Positions 42,340 through 53,527 of a stretch of DNA of 64,000 nt are shown piece by piece. This stretch comes from Maniola hyperantus. Taxonomy: Eukaryota > Arthropoda > Insecta > Lepidoptera > Nymphalidae. A program made the position numbers and the translations under genes. Positions within the stretch are counted from its first letter, which is position 1; every line of letters starts with the position of its first letter. The notes beneath the pieces are model-generated. The model made no database searches and was not told where the DNA came from. It saw only the letters and a list, made by a program, of their open reading frames with translations. The DNA lies in the NCBI RefSeq assembly GCF_902806685.2, contig NC_048549.1, forward strand, positions 10,743,594 to 10,807,593, read 5' to 3'.

Positions 42340-42445
42340 TGAACGAACTGAATATTTGAACGAAAATGAATATACATACTTTATATGCACACAAGAAACA
42401 TATGAATACAAAAGATACCGAAAAAGGTGCCACAAAAGGCCATAA

Positions 42446-43786
42446 TTAATCAGATTCGTCCATACTACTATTTTCACTGTCGTCACTGCTATCATCACAT
42501 ACATTAATAATTATATGTTCGTTTTCTATAATATTATCTATTTTCACATCTCTTTCATAATCTTCCCTTATTAATTTAACAGTTCTATTCACAACCTTTT
42601 CCCAGTCTCCTTTAGTCACATGTTCACAAGCTTCTTCTAATAATTTTAGCATTTTTTTTGTGGTAAATGGGGGTTCTGTATTGTGTCTTGCAGCATATCC
42701 CTTAATTTGAGCCCACACCAACTCAATCGCATTATACTCACAATGGTAAGGCGGTAACCGTATAACTCTGTGCCCATGTTCTAATGCTATTTCGTCAATG
42801 ACGTATCGGATCTTGGTTGGTTTGTTTTCTTTTAAAAGACGTACTAATTCCGCTTTTAACATATTCATGTTTGCATCTACGCCATTTTTACGAAGCCATG
42901 CGACGATATCAGCTTTCTTTTGGGATTGGGCAGGTGGCTTGTCAATTTGCATCGAGTGGTATGGGGCGTTGTCCATAATTATAATAGATGGTTCAGGGAG
43001 GCTACACAACATTGAGGTAAACCATTCAGTAAACTTTTCTCCATTCATGTCTTCATGATAGTCTCCAGTGGTTTTTGACGCAAAAGCCATGAGAGAACCT
43101 TCGACAAACCCGTTGATGGTTCCGGCGTGACAAATTATAAGTCGCGATCCTTTTCCTACAGGAACTTTGGAAGTAGATGCTGCTGTGTCATCGTTCCAAG
43201 AACGGCCTACAGTATGGTTAGCATTAAGCCATGTTTCATCCAAGAACACAACATTTTGCCAATTTTTGATTTCTTTCACTTGCCGTAAAAAAGTATACCT
43301 TGCCATCGCTATATCAAATCTTTCCATCAATATTTTGCGTTTGTTACATTTTTTGTATCGAAATCCAATGGTCTTCAAAATCTTCGTTAAAGAACTTTCC
43401 CCACCGAAGAATAATCCAGCTTCCTTCAGTGAATGCACCAACTTTTTTCTTGTTGGATACTCCTTCTGTAAATAGTAGCCGTAAACATGTCTTCGGATAG
43501 CATCGGCATCAAAGCTATCGATGCCTACGACTGGTTTTGCTCGTTTTCTCTTTTTTGGTGTGTGAAGTTTATTTTCTTCTGTGCCAGTCTCGCCATATTT
43601 TTTTTTAGTTATCCGTCTAACAGTTCGTTGTCCAATATTAAGCGCATCAGCTACGCGTTCAACCACTGACGTTATAGGTAAAATTGGCCCTCCATTTTGA
43701 GCTTCACGATCGAAATAGTTACGAAGGCGTATTAGGAACTCACGTGTCTGACTATTTAGAACAGTTCTCTGCGTACGTTCGGTCAT
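42446..43786 (-). CDS. Sailor-like (DD82E) transposase, intact
   Basis: A 446-residue transposase of the IS630/Tc1/mariner superfamily, expected to bind the terminal repeats and cut and join DNA with a DDE nuclease fold. Counting from the first ATG (43786), residues 36-62 look like a helix-turn-helix (VVERVADALNIGQRTVRRI), 77-85 PKKRKRAKP a nuclear localisation signal, and about 95-145 a second DNA-binding region. The catalytic residues are D183 (VVFLDETW), D272 (IIIMDNAPYH) and E355 (YNAIELVW); 88 and 82 residues separate them. The D-to-E spacer of Tc1/mariner is normally about 34-41, so this is the DD82E type. Residues 290-321 in the spacer resemble a SAP motif. The tail (431-446) is acidic and serine-rich. 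The frame is open from a TGA at 43859-43861. A GTG at 43799-43801 would add five residues, but ATG is preferred in a eukaryote. Two AATAAA signals on this strand (42334-42339 and 42325-42330) lie about 110-120 nt past the stop. Confidence 0.9.
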   Translation of the reverse strand: MTERTQRTVLNSQTREFLIRLRNYFDREAQNGGPILPITSVVERVADALNIGQRTVRRITKKKYGETGTEENKLHTPKKRKRAKPVVGIDSFDADAIRRHVYGYYLQKEYPTRKKLVHSLKEAGLFFGGESSLTKILKTIGFRYKKCNKRKILMERFDIAMARYTFLRQVKEIKNWQNVVFLDETWLNANHTVGRSWNDDTAASTSKVPVGKGSRLIICHAGTINGFVEGSLMAFASKTTGDYHEDMNGEKFTEWFTSMLCSLPEPSIIIMDNAPYHSMQIDKPPAQSQKKADIVAWLRKNGVDANMNMLKAELVRLLKENKPTKIRYVIDEIALEHGHRVIRLPPYHCEYNAIELVWAQIKGYAARHNTEPPFTTKKMLKLLEEACEHVTKGDWEKVVNRTVKLIREDYERDVKIDNIIENEHIIINVCDDSSDDSENSSMDESD

Positions 43787-44326
43787 ATCGACGAAATCCA
43801 CAACAAAGGGCTTGAACAGAGTCCAAATTAACGAGCAAGGGTCAACAGTAATGCAGTATCAATATTTGAAATCCAAAGCCAGGTCAAAACTATATCACAA
43901 TCGCATTGCACTGACAGTTTATACTTTTCGAAGCAACGTCAATTCGAAACTGCTTTGTTTTGCATTGAGCATTGACGCGAGTTTGCCGGAGGTAGTAGTT
44001 GTGCTAGCCAGCGATCCTATGTGACGATCGTATTAGATTCCATTTTTAAAAATTTATTGATATTTTTTTGCGATTTCAGAGGTTTGTCCACATAGTGAAA
44101 ATTGTTCATATTCACAAGTACATTCACCCCTTAAATGGTGCAAACTGATTTTTCTACACTTGTATACATTTAAGAAATCAATTTAATAAATAAATTTTGA
44201 GTCCTAAACCTAAAACTACATTCGATAAAATTTATGAATCTCTGCACCACTATCGTCAATAAAGTAATACAATTATTTCCTTCAAAGTCGTTATCAATTA
44301 ATACGGAACTTCATGAGCGGACAAAC

Positions 44327-44353
44327 GTCAAACCGGCCATCATAGCGTGCCGC
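44327..44353 (+). repeat. Right TIR of the Sailor-like element
   Basis: Exact reverse complement of the left TIR, followed by TA. It lies about 540 bp upstream of the transposase ATG. The intervening sequence would have to hold the promoter, but I see no definable element in it. Confidence 0.95.
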
Positions 44354-44483
44354 TAGTTTAGGTTTTATCTCCCTCTTATATCCATGTAATGAAAATTCTT
44401 GTGCAACAAAAATATTTGCGGTAGCAAAAAATTAATAATCGATGTATGTTTGGAAAGAGCAGAATAATTTAATTTTAAAACGA

Positions 44484-44602
44484 GTGAAACTATAGTCCGC
44501 GACAGTTTGAGATGGTAATCGGGGTATGAAGCGGGGGACGCTCCGCACACAATTTCACCTGCGCTCGCCCGCACCGGGTTAGCGTGTTCGTCACGCCTTC
44601 AC
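44484..44602 (+). repeat. GC-rich interspersed repeat, copy 2
   Basis: AGTCCGCGACAGTTTGAGAT, GGTAATCGGGG, GGGGACGCTCCGCACACAAT and CGCCCGCACCGGGTTAGCG correspond to 7536-7672. Confidence 0.5.
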
Positions 44603-44802
44603 GACTTCGTCCGCGTGGACTACACAAATTTCAAACCCCTATTTCCCCCCCTTAGGGGTTGAATTTTCAAAAATCCTTCCATAGCGGATGCATACGTCAT
44701 AATAGCTATCTGCATGCCAAATTTCAGCCCGATCCGTCCGGTAGTTTGAGCTGTGCGTTGATAGATCAGTCAGTCAGTCAATCCTTTTATATATTTAGAC
44801 TA
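44598..44802 (-). mobile_element. Helitron-like element (HEL-B), minus
   Basis: The minus strand gives TATATAAAAGGATTGACTGA, CTGATCTATCAACGCACAGC, CTACCGGACGGATCGGGCTG, GCATGCAGATAGC, CCCCTAAGGGG and CGCGGACGAAGTCGTGAAGG. The terminal CTAG is lost. Confidence 0.75.
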
Positions 44803-44809
44803 AAGACTA

Positions 44810-45385
44810 AAGACTAACAATATTTCTTCAAAGGTTAGTACCTACCTACTGCGTAAACTGATTATCATCATTTCAGCCTGCGAACATCTACTGCAGCTAA
44901 AGTAATTCTCCAAGACGTCAACAGTTTCCTTCATCAGGACACAAATGATGGGTCATATCAAACAAACTCAAACTTATTTATCCATATTATTTTAGTTAAA
45001 CTTTACTTACTTAATAAACTTAATAACTTTAGTTTTTGAAATTTTATCCAAGTCATTTATAGTTCAAATCAAATCAGTCACAGCTTATGTTAGAAGATCT
45101 GATAAATCATCAGCTCATCAGATCATTGTGTTTTGTTAGAATTTGTAGAATTTTCAACAGCGTTACAGAATTCCTCAACAGTGATGAGGTTCTCAACAAG
45201 GGGCGCTACGACTTTATTAATCACCTAACGCCTAATAGGATACTGTATGTAACAAGCGTTATAATGACGTGTGAAATTACATTCGATCGTTTGTCAAGAA
45301 GTCAAGAAGCGCTCCTAGTTTGACGCACTACGCTCCTTTTATTAATTGAACAATGATGATGATTTATTTTGCTTTGTTTTATTTC
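44810..45385. other. No recognised feature
   Basis: A 78-codon ORF at 45087-45323 has no family resemblance; 44955-44985 has a weak LINE-tail-like word. Confidence 0.4.
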
Positions 45386-45388
45386 TTA

Positions 45389-45455
45389 CTAGCTGATGCC
45401 CGCAACTTCATCGGCGTGGATATAGGTTATAAATTCCGTGGAAACTCTTTAATTA
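45389..45455 (-). mobile_element. Helitron 3' end (HEL-A), minus
   Basis: A|CTAGCTGATGCCCGCAACTT, CATCGGCGTGG, then TTCCGTGGAAACTCTTTAAT. Only the 3' portion is present. Confidence 0.65.
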
Positions 45456-45459
45456 ACGA

Positions 45460-46745
45460 AACCAAAAGTATCCAATGAAAGCAAACTATGTCTGTATCAG
45501 ATTTCGCTAAAGTTAAAGGGATAGGTCGTGAAAAGCTAACAGAAAGTTATAAGAATTTCGCCTACGTCTGCCATATCCCACCTTCCATCTGGAAGGAGTA
45601 TGCATAGATACGTGATGATTATGATGCAGTCTTAGATGTAAGCGAAATAAGATTAGAGTGAACTAAGCTATTCCATCTTAGTATGGCTGATTATTATCAA
45701 TTACCAGTTTACCGCAACATCAACAAGAATTCCAAAATAAGAAGAGGAAGATTGATTGAAATATATATTTAACCGAGTTCTTTTTTTAATTATCTACACC
45801 ACAATAGCGAAGTAGGTGTTTTTAGAATAAAATAAAGAAAATGAATGAGCTTCTTAAAAAATAGTCCGAATTGAGAACCCCCTCCTTTTTGAAAGGTGCC
45901 TAAAAAGTATCAACACCTGCAAAAATCTAAACTTGTAATCATTTCAAACATTACATTTAAAGCTTTAAAGGCATCGCTCTTATGCGAAGCGACGAAATAT
46001 TACAGGGATTCGCCTTTAAGATTTGTTGCCCTTTTATAGCGGATTTCATTTATTCCTCGAGCGAAGGGTTCGCGGTAAACAATCAAGCAGGATCTATCCC
46101 TCGAACGGACCAATCAGCGGAAACAAATGACTACCATTTGTCTACACCCGCCATTGATGGATGAAAAAGGGATGGTAAACGATCCTGTATTACAGTATGC
46201 AGCAGAAAATAAAATACATCGACCTTAAGAAACAGATAGCTGTTTTGTAGAACATTGTCTCTGTCGTTGAGACCGACAAAACGTCACATATGTATGAGTA
46301 ATAGAAACAACGCTCTACAAAGTCGATTTCTCATTCTAAAGGTTAATGTACATTATTTTCTGCCGCGGACTGTATTGAATCAATGCATTAAACTTAGGCG
46401 ATGTTTGTTTTTCGTATATACAAAGTGTATCAAAATATTGCAAACGAATATTTTACAATTTGGTCATCTACAACTTAAATGAAGGTTTCGTTAGGTGGGA
46501 ATGTTAATAAGATTATATTCGTAATATAGTACAAAAGATCGAGCATCTCACCGTAATATGTCTAATAATTTATCTGATTTCAATAATAAATAATTTACAG
46601 AACACATTTACATAAAACGTGGGCTCGGTAAACAGAATAGTATTCAACTCAATCAACTTAATGCCGATTTATGTCGGATAGATGGCGGTGTTATTAATCC
46701 TTTGACTAGTTAGATAGGAGGTCTTTGATATGATAATATTAACTA
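45460..46745. other. Mostly unrecognised
   Basis: 45865-45905 carries AGTCCGAATTGAGAACCCCC, TCCTTTTTGAA, a repeat 3' end also seen at 48421-48465. No gene is supported; the short frames at 45982-46164 and 46255-46482 are unassigned. Confidence 0.45.
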
Positions 46746-46752
46746 TCCATTG

Positions 46753-46914
46753 GGGCTAATTCCTTTGTACACAATCTCTAAACTAAACTAAAATGGCACG
46801 TCTAAATCTATTGCTATCCCTTTCATAATATTTCTTGCGGAATAGGATAGCACTAGATTTAGACCTGTTAATTTAGTTTAGTCTAGAGATTGTGTACAAG
46901 AGAATCGGCCCCAT
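46753..46914. mobile_element. Foldback MITE, single copy
   Basis: It begins GGGGCTAATTCCTTTGTACA, CAATCTC and ends with the complementary AGAGATTGTGTACAAGAGAA, TCGGCCCC. The internal CTATTGCTATCCCTTTCATA and GATAGCACTAGATTTAGACC are themselves roughly self-complementary. Same family as 5337-5660. Confidence 0.75.
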
Positions 46915-46919
46915 TATCA

Positions 46920-48110
46920 TAGTAATACTACTGAAGGGTGGTCTAATAAAATAACGGTAGGATAGAAATGTTAAAATAATGAAACATCTCTTTCCCTGTT
47001 GATCGGTTGGCATAAAAGTCGCTCGGTTCGAAATAATAGGTAGGTACATCTTCTTTTTTTTGGAATTCTTGTTGATATTGCGGTAAACTGGTAATGGTTT
47101 TTAAAATATTCAGCACGTATACACTTGAAAATATAAATATGTAAATATTTTGTAAGGTACTTCCAAAAACGAGCTTTGAAATATCGATCTTTGAACTAAA
47201 TTAGTACCTATTAAGCAGGGGGATATTTCAAACAAAAATCATGTTCTACGAAGCTGTTAAAATTAGTATGACACTGGGTGACAGGGGCCAGGGCATCATG
47301 TTGTTAGCAAAAATGAGTACAACATGCAAAAACTTTTGTTCAGAAAGACCCGCCTGTCTAGCACGTATAAGGGACGGCAACGTTTAAGTGCGGAAAAGAA
47401 GTCTAGGACAGAAGTAGAAGACCTATCTTATAGAGGTCGTTGGTCTAATTAGTCTTATATTGTACTAATACAGTAGGTACACGAAGAACAGTATGTAGAG
47501 AATTTAAGTTAGATACAATAAATATTTATAGCATTACAGTACGAAGCAGGAAATATTGCTCATTGATCTTTAAAAAGAGATAACGGTTACGAAGCCGAAA
47601 TCTCTTTCTAAAGTTCGATGTGCAATATGTCCTGTCTACTGTAAACTATTCTTATATTTTCACGTTCGATACATCTCTATTCACTTTTACTCAGAAAAGC
47701 CGTTCCTATCTTGTGGATAAATAAACAAGTAAGCTCATTCAAAACTGCATGGAATTTACGAAGTTCACAGTAGGTTCTCTGAAACTATGAACAGTGCCAC
47801 TACTTCTGCCTATTTTGACATTTTTGACATCTCCCATTGACATCTCAATGTCTCGATACATTGTACCAAGTATCCTACGTTGGCTACAACGTACAACAGT
47901 ATTCTCGAGATCGTGAGGCACGCCTGCATAATGCGCTGCGCTCAACGAAGAACGAAGACCTATTTTTTGCTGTACTGAATTTTAAATCGAACATGTCTTT
48001 ATGGTTTCTATTTCTTGCGCCTGTGCTAGCTGTGACCTTACTATTTGTTCTCAGCTTTTTATATTTTAAAGTTAGAAGTTCAACGGTGTAGTCCATGCTT
48101 GATACCTAAA
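46920..48110. other. No recognised feature
   Basis: An 84-codon plus ORF (47837-48091) has a hydrophobic stretch near its end (LWFLFLAPVLAVTLLFVLSF), which could be a membrane segment, but nothing else supports a gene. The overlapping minus frames are no better. Confidence 0.35.
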
Positions 48111-48114
48111 ATAA

Positions 48115-48472
48115 TATTGCACCATCCGCAGTTTCTGAATCACTATAGTATAGGAGTGCTGTAACCAGGGTGTCATCAGGGTTGAGGAGTTGGGACTCGT
48201 TGCTTGGTACCTAAGTACAACGTTAATTCACTATAAACACTTCCTGAATTTTGATAACTTAGGCGGGCAGTGACCCTGCAGCATCAGGATTGAGGAGTTG
48301 GTTCTAGAAATTTTTATGGGACCACAACGGAAACACCCCCCGTCGTTAAAAAAAAAATTCGTAAATCGGTCCAGAAACCTCGAAAAAATCAATGTAGGTA
48401 CATACATTAAAAAAAAAACGGGCCGAATTGAGAACCACCTCCTTTTTGGAAGTCGGTTAAAAAGGGTCCAAC
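48115..48472 (+). repeat. Lepidopteran repeat with GAGAACCACCTCCTTTTTGG end
   Basis: GGGTGTCATCAGGGTTGAGG, AGTTGGGACTC, GCAGCATCAGGATTGAGGAG, GAAACACCCCCCGTCG, ACGGGCCGAATTGAGAACCA and CCTCCTTTTTGGAAGTCGGT. I recognise the end block as widespread in Lepidoptera. The GGGTTGAGGAGTTGG word is duplicated about 100 bp apart within the copy. Confidence 0.55.
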
Positions 48473-48803
48473 TATTCACGACTATATTAATGAAGACTAC
48501 AAAGGCTACGAAAAGAAAACAACTTTTTGCAAATCAAACCAATCACGAATACTTTTAGCAAAGAAAGCACGGATTAAACAAAGAATAACGAAGAACTGGA
48601 ATTCCCGAGGATTTAAGAAGAATATTTGAACGAATTTGAACAAACAAACCATGAGTAGTGGCCGCTGCATGTAACGGTAGCAGGGGATAGGATAATCGTT
48701 TGATGTGGTTTTGTTTTAGAAATTGAGAGGTTGCAGAGTCGTGACATCTGTGAGCTTCTTTCCCGATCCGAGCTTGTGCCTGGCGAGATCTTTGTGTATT
48801 TAA

Positions 48804-49191
48804 GGCCCAAGACACGGGTCTGCCTTAATTTGATTTTTCACAATTTGTAAACTAATGCGACAAAGTAGACTTATGGCATTCAAATTTCGCCCCTAGCAAT
48901 ATCATCTTCACAGGTTTATATAAAAATCTTTACTTGAAAATGTCCAGTTTAAGAAATTAGTCAAAATAATGACCAATTTGTGAGTAGCTCACGTCAAACT
49001 CATTATTTTGACTAATTTCTTAAACTGGACACTTTCAAGTAAAGATTTTTATATAAGCCTGTGATGATCATATTGTTAGGGGCTCAATTTGAATGCCATA
49101 AGCCTACTTTGTCGTATTAGTTTACAAATTGCGAAAAACCAACTTAAATTTGAATTTCGCGGGCAGACCGTGCCTTCCACCTTAAGAGGTG
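48804..49191. mobile_element. Long-inverted-repeat MITE with TTAA flanks
   Basis: Arms of about 170-190 bp (48804-48972 and 49000-49191) are near-complementary, with scattered differences and small indels, around a 27-bp spacer that contains GTGAGTAGCTCAC. Both tips touch TTAA (48800-48803 and 49192-49195), the target typical of piggyBac-like elements. The tips carry CACGGTCTGCC-like sequence. No coding capacity; a transcript would be a long double-stranded hairpin. Confidence 0.8.
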
Positions 49192-49194
49192 AGC

Positions 49195-50295
49195 TGTTTT
49201 GTTCGCGTTTCCGTATAGCTGTTTTATTGTTTACCATGACGATTGTGTGGAGTGATATGGTATGATTTATTCGCTTTATTCAGCTGCAGAATTTAATTTT
49301 CAACCACTTCATAAATGTAAAAGTTTATGTTTTGCTTTCCAGTTGCCATCTAGATTTAACGCGACTCCGAGCGCAGTCGATATTCTGAATGTTTATATAA
49401 AAGGGTTTTAGTAAATTTCAATGACAAAAGTAATTAGAGATTTAGAGAATTTTTGAAAATTTTAAATAATGCTTACTTTGTTCTTTAGTTGCAATGTTTA
49501 ATTTGATGATAGACACTTTATTTTATTCCTATTCATGCGATCTATTTTCGTCCGTATTTGTTTAAATAATTGAGGCTTTCATAAGAGCATAATTTCATCT
49601 AAAGCATAACATTTTATTACCCGTATTATCACACCAAAAGAAACAATGGGCTTTACCTTCTACGCTAGACATTAATAACAGGATTTGTTTACATAGCTTG
49701 AAGGCTTAAGCAAACATTTGCTTTACAAATAATTTATGTTCGGTTGGTCGGATATTTATTTCTTCTATCCCAGATGCGGGCAATCGAATATTGTTTATTT
49801 GTTGCTTTCGAACTTATATTCAATTCGACTCCGCCCGTTGGACACACCTCCTATATCTAACCTTTTATCTGTAGAGGCCGATATTATAAACCGTATTAAT
49901 ATTTTACCACAGACCATAAAACATTTATACTTACTTTAGGTGATAATTCAAAATCAAAATCTTTCAGAAAACTGTATTGAGGTACCTAAATCACATAGAC
50001 GACGCCGATTTCCCCAACGTAGAGTGACGTCTAATCGAGCAATAAATTGCGCGTAATGACAGCTTTTGTACTGAAAACCTGCCAAAATATCAAATTATTT
50101 TCGGATAAGGCTTATTTTGCATTGATGAAATCGCAACCAAAATTAAACAAAGTTTGATTAAGTTAAGCAAGGTATCGAATAACATTAATGTGAATGAGAA
50201 ACATAAGAGGCACTGGATTAGACCCCGAATGGATCTTCTATATATTTTAACGTCTGACTCAAAATAGTGCTTTCAAAGTTATCCCTTAACATTGA
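49195..50295. other. No recognised feature
   Basis: AT-rich; no ORF or repeat assigned. Confidence 0.45.
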
Positions 50296-50298
50296 CTT

Positions 50299-50432
50299 AT
50301 ATATTACTTCGTATGGACAGGGCTATTGAACAAACAAAATGGCACCAACTCAGTGGTGCTTTAGCACCAATGCAACCTCAGTGACGTCTAGATTTCAAAC
50401 GGACCGTGAAAATTTTTGTTCGCTTGGGCATA
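50299..50432 (-). repeat. Interspersed repeat (AGCGAACAAAAATTTTCAC), copy 2
   Basis: Reverse complement of the family at 6070-6252, lacking the internal stretch of about 52 bp present there. Confidence 0.6.
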
Positions 50433-50925
50433 CTTTTTGAATATTGGAATAGATCTTCAAACACAGGGCTGAGCTATTTAAATAATTTTAATGTTTTAGA
50501 TTAGTTTAAATGTTGAAACATCGCCAAAAGCATGAACGTATTTTAACGATTGAACAGACGTTAACATGCACGTCTGCCAAAGCCCTTTCAAACTACTAGA
50601 TTGAAAGGCAGATGTATTTTAGCCGCTTCCAGTCCAATATATAACTCGTATGATATTGGTTTTACTCCAATAAAAGCTACCTAGTCCGCTTAATTGAATA
50701 CTATTTCTAGATACTCTGTACAAATTCGTATCGCAGATGCTATTAAGATTAAGAAAGATTTATTTATAAGATTCGATTTAAGGTTATTGTTTTGTTGGTC
50801 GAATAGATTTGTAGGTAAAATAACCGAAACGACTTTTAATGTCATTCGTGATTTAATTTCATGCCATTCGTTCTCTATAAAGTATCTAGGAACAATATTG
50901 AATTTATTTTGTTTCATTATGACAA

Positions 50926-51103
50926 TAAATAATTAATAAAGTGTGTTTGTTTGTCTGCCTGCTAGCATTTCTCCGTCCAGCCGTTTAACCAAAGAAGGGT
51001 ACAGAGGGCATTATTATAGCCTACTTTTGGTCCCGAAAAATCAAAGAGTTACATCGGGATTTTAAAAAATATCTACACGGACAAAGCCGCGGGCATCATC
51101 TAG
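50926..51103 (+). mobile_element. Helitron (HEL-A)
   Basis: AAAGTGTGTTTGTTTGTCTG, CCGTTTAACC, GCCTACTTTTGGTCCCGAAA, AATCAAAGAGTTACATCGGG and CACGGACAAAGCCGCGGGCA TCATCTAG then T. The start is uncertain because the first 20 bases are diverged. Confidence 0.65.
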
Positions 51104-51504
51104 TATTTTTATTTTCTAAGATATAAAACCAAGAGTTACTCATTCAAATTATTTATCTCCTGTCGAAATCGCTTCTGTTAGGAAACTCATTATGAGCTTA
51201 GGTAAGTAATTATAACATTGTAAATTGAGCAAATTAATTACCGGAGTTTATGGAATTACTTGTTAACACCTCGTAAATAATTGCCGTACCTTGGGCCTTC
51301 GTTAAACTTGACTGTTTGGGGTCCGAAATGCCAATAATTATTAATGATCTCTCCTAATACTTGACTAATCTTCTTACAACTGGCCAAAGTGGTCCGTAGC
51401 TTGTTATAACTAAATAATCGATTTTAGCTGCTGTACTGGTTAATCCTGGAGCAGTATAATTTTTCTATATAAAGATCATTGAAATGTAATTTTAATGAAT
51501 GCTA

Positions 51505-51600
51505 AAAAAGCGGTGATAGCTTAGTGGTTAAGACTTCGGGCTCCGAGGAAAGGATTCAGGGACCAAGGTTCGATCCATTGATTAGAGAGAGAGAGAGATT
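51505..51600 (+). mobile_element. tRNA-like SINE head
   Basis: GCGGTGATAGCTTAGTGGTT, AAGAC (A box) and AAGGTTCGATCCATTG (B box) stand about 45 bp apart. A (GA)n run (51585-51598) follows instead of the SINE-2 body. Probably a truncated SINE or a tRNA pseudogene. Confidence 0.55.
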
Positions 51601-51884
51601 AACCAAGCATCGCGAGGCTCTATTTCTTTTATGAACGCGAAAAATAACAGAGATTTATAACAATCTCACGTTACATGTAACAATGTGCACGATATTTTAA
51701 AACGTTTTTGCAGTATCTCGCCTGTTCAGCTCTCATTTGTTGCTGCGTCTAGAATTTATTTACAAGCAACATTATCTTGTCCCTTTATAAAGACTGGAGT
51801 CGTTATAATATGTCCTGATACTTTATTTTCATCTTCCGTATCCAAAAATGTTTATAACACCTACCGGTAGGTGTATTGAATTAG

Positions 51885-52052
51885 ATAAGTGCCGCAAATT
51901 GGTAATGCGCGTGGCCGCCATTTTAGTGACGTTAGCACAAGACTGAAGTTTCGAACTGATGGTATATTTTTATTTCGGCCGACGTCACATTGACGTCATT
52001 TCGATGTTAATGAAACATGGTTCCAGCGCAATAGCAATTTGCGGGACTTATA
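51885..52052. mobile_element. MITE with CRE-like sites, copy 2 (inverted)
   Basis: The ends ATAAGTGCCGCAAATTGGTA and GCAATTTGCGGGACTTATA are diverged versions of the 20381 TIRs. It contains TGACGTCA at 51991-51998 and CGACGTCA at 51980-51987. Confidence 0.7.
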
Positions 52053-52059
52053 CTGTACA

Positions 52060-53515
52060 GTGTATAGTTTGTGTATTAATATTCGTCTCGTGCTAACAGA
52101 TTGCGTGTAATAATGTGACATGTGTCAGTGGTAATGTGGCCGTAAGTTAGCACTTAGCCGCCGCCCGGGGCAGGTGTCATTATGCCAATCTTGGTATTCA
52201 GCGTGTGTATGATCTATGCTCGGGAATTATGTGCTGGGTTTGCTTCTGCGTATTAGATTACAAGCATGGCGTCGTCTATGACGTGTATTTCAAGAGCCTT
52301 ACCTTCGCTTCATAATTTGGAGTAGCAAGGATATTACTAAAGTTGCCAAAAGACAATAGGCATCATCAATCTCTTTTACGCTGACATCGTCACAGTACAC
52401 AGAGAATTCTGCAACCTCAAGAATACGCATATACAAGGTTTTGCATGAAACCAAAATCGTAAAATGTTGGCGGGGACAGAGGAGATTACTTTGTTGTAAT
52501 TGGTGGATTTAAGTCATGTAATCAAGACAAAGTGCGAAATGAGAGTACCGAACGGGCGTGGGCCGACTTTTATGCTAAGCAAGCCTAAGCTTGGCGATCG
52601 GGGGTGTCCGGCGTCTGTGGTCCTACCATATAGTCTTAGTCCTACCGAAGCGCGACACGGCAACTTCAGCATCGGATGAATTTTAGTGCGATATTTGCAT
52701 GACTCGTAAAGTTAACTGCTGTTATTGTAAATACAAAGAAAGGCATCTCCAAGGTCTGCAGTCTGCACTCGTAATAAAAATTTCAGGGACACGTCGAAAA
52801 ATTTGCTTACTCGTTACTTATTTGCACCGCTAAGATATGGAATGCCTTTCATGTTTCAAGTTCTATCTCCATTTTTAATATATGCATCTTCTAGGCAAGC
52901 ACTTTCCACCTAGACTGCATCATTATCCATTACCCAGCAGGTTTGATTGCAGCCAAGTCAAATTAAAAAGAATCTAATTTCATTACCCAATCTCCGGAAC
53001 TGAACTTCATGTCTCCTGCGATAAAACTCACTTCTGCGTTATAAAAGCCACTAAAGTGTGTAATGGTATGATCATTAAGTGAGTCCATAAAATGATTATT
53101 TTCTATCTAATAAAGGCCGAGCAAGGAGCGTGGCTCCCTCGCATTTGATTAAGAGCGGCGTAATGAAATTAATCACGGGCCAGCACCGCTCTGCCTGCTT
53201 GACAAACGACCGGACTGTAATTTCACACACCATTATAATAACCACATACGCCTCATAGTTCATTTATATGCTAAGCTGGAACACACTTGTAACAGGGCAT
53301 GCCATCTCCTAACTGTTCAGAGTGCGATACAGTGGACGACGTATTGCATACACGCTGAAATTGTAATAGTTGTTTTCCCGAAGCGAAATGATTTTGTCGT
53401 GGTATTACAATCGATTTATAAATATGACGAAGAGGCGTGTCGGCAGTCATTCTCTATAAGCTCTACACCCATTACAAATATCGGAAATAAGACTCGATTT
53501 ACGTTGGATAGGTTC
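52060..53515. other. Mostly unrecognised; one SINE tail
   Basis: 52900-52985 has CTAGACTGCATCATTATCCA, GCAGGTTTGATTGCAGCCAA, GTCAAATTAAAAAG, a decayed SINE tail. 53100-53260 is more GC-rich and unassigned. Confidence 0.45.
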
Positions 53516-53527
53516 AATCACAACAAA

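Larger units (their letters stand above)
42192..44353 (-). mobile_element. Complete Sailor-like (DD82E) DNA transposon
   Basis: Perfect 27-bp terminal inverted repeats (42192-42218 and 44327-44353; outer 20 bases GCGGCACGCTATGATGGCCG) enclose 2162 bp with one transposase gene on the minus strand. TA flanks both ends (42190-42191 and 44354-44355), as expected for the TA target of the IS630/Tc1/mariner group. With identical termini and an uninterrupted ORF, this copy may be structurally competent. The name is based on catalytic spacing in the encoded protein and was not checked by search. Confidence 0.9.

Noticed and set aside
42798..43669. Plus-strand ORFs of 60-102 codons
   Set aside because: Antisense shadows of the transposase gene.
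47837..48091. 84-codon ORF with a hydrophobic segment
   Set aside because: Overlaps two minus ORFs of similar length; one possible membrane stretch is not enough evidence.
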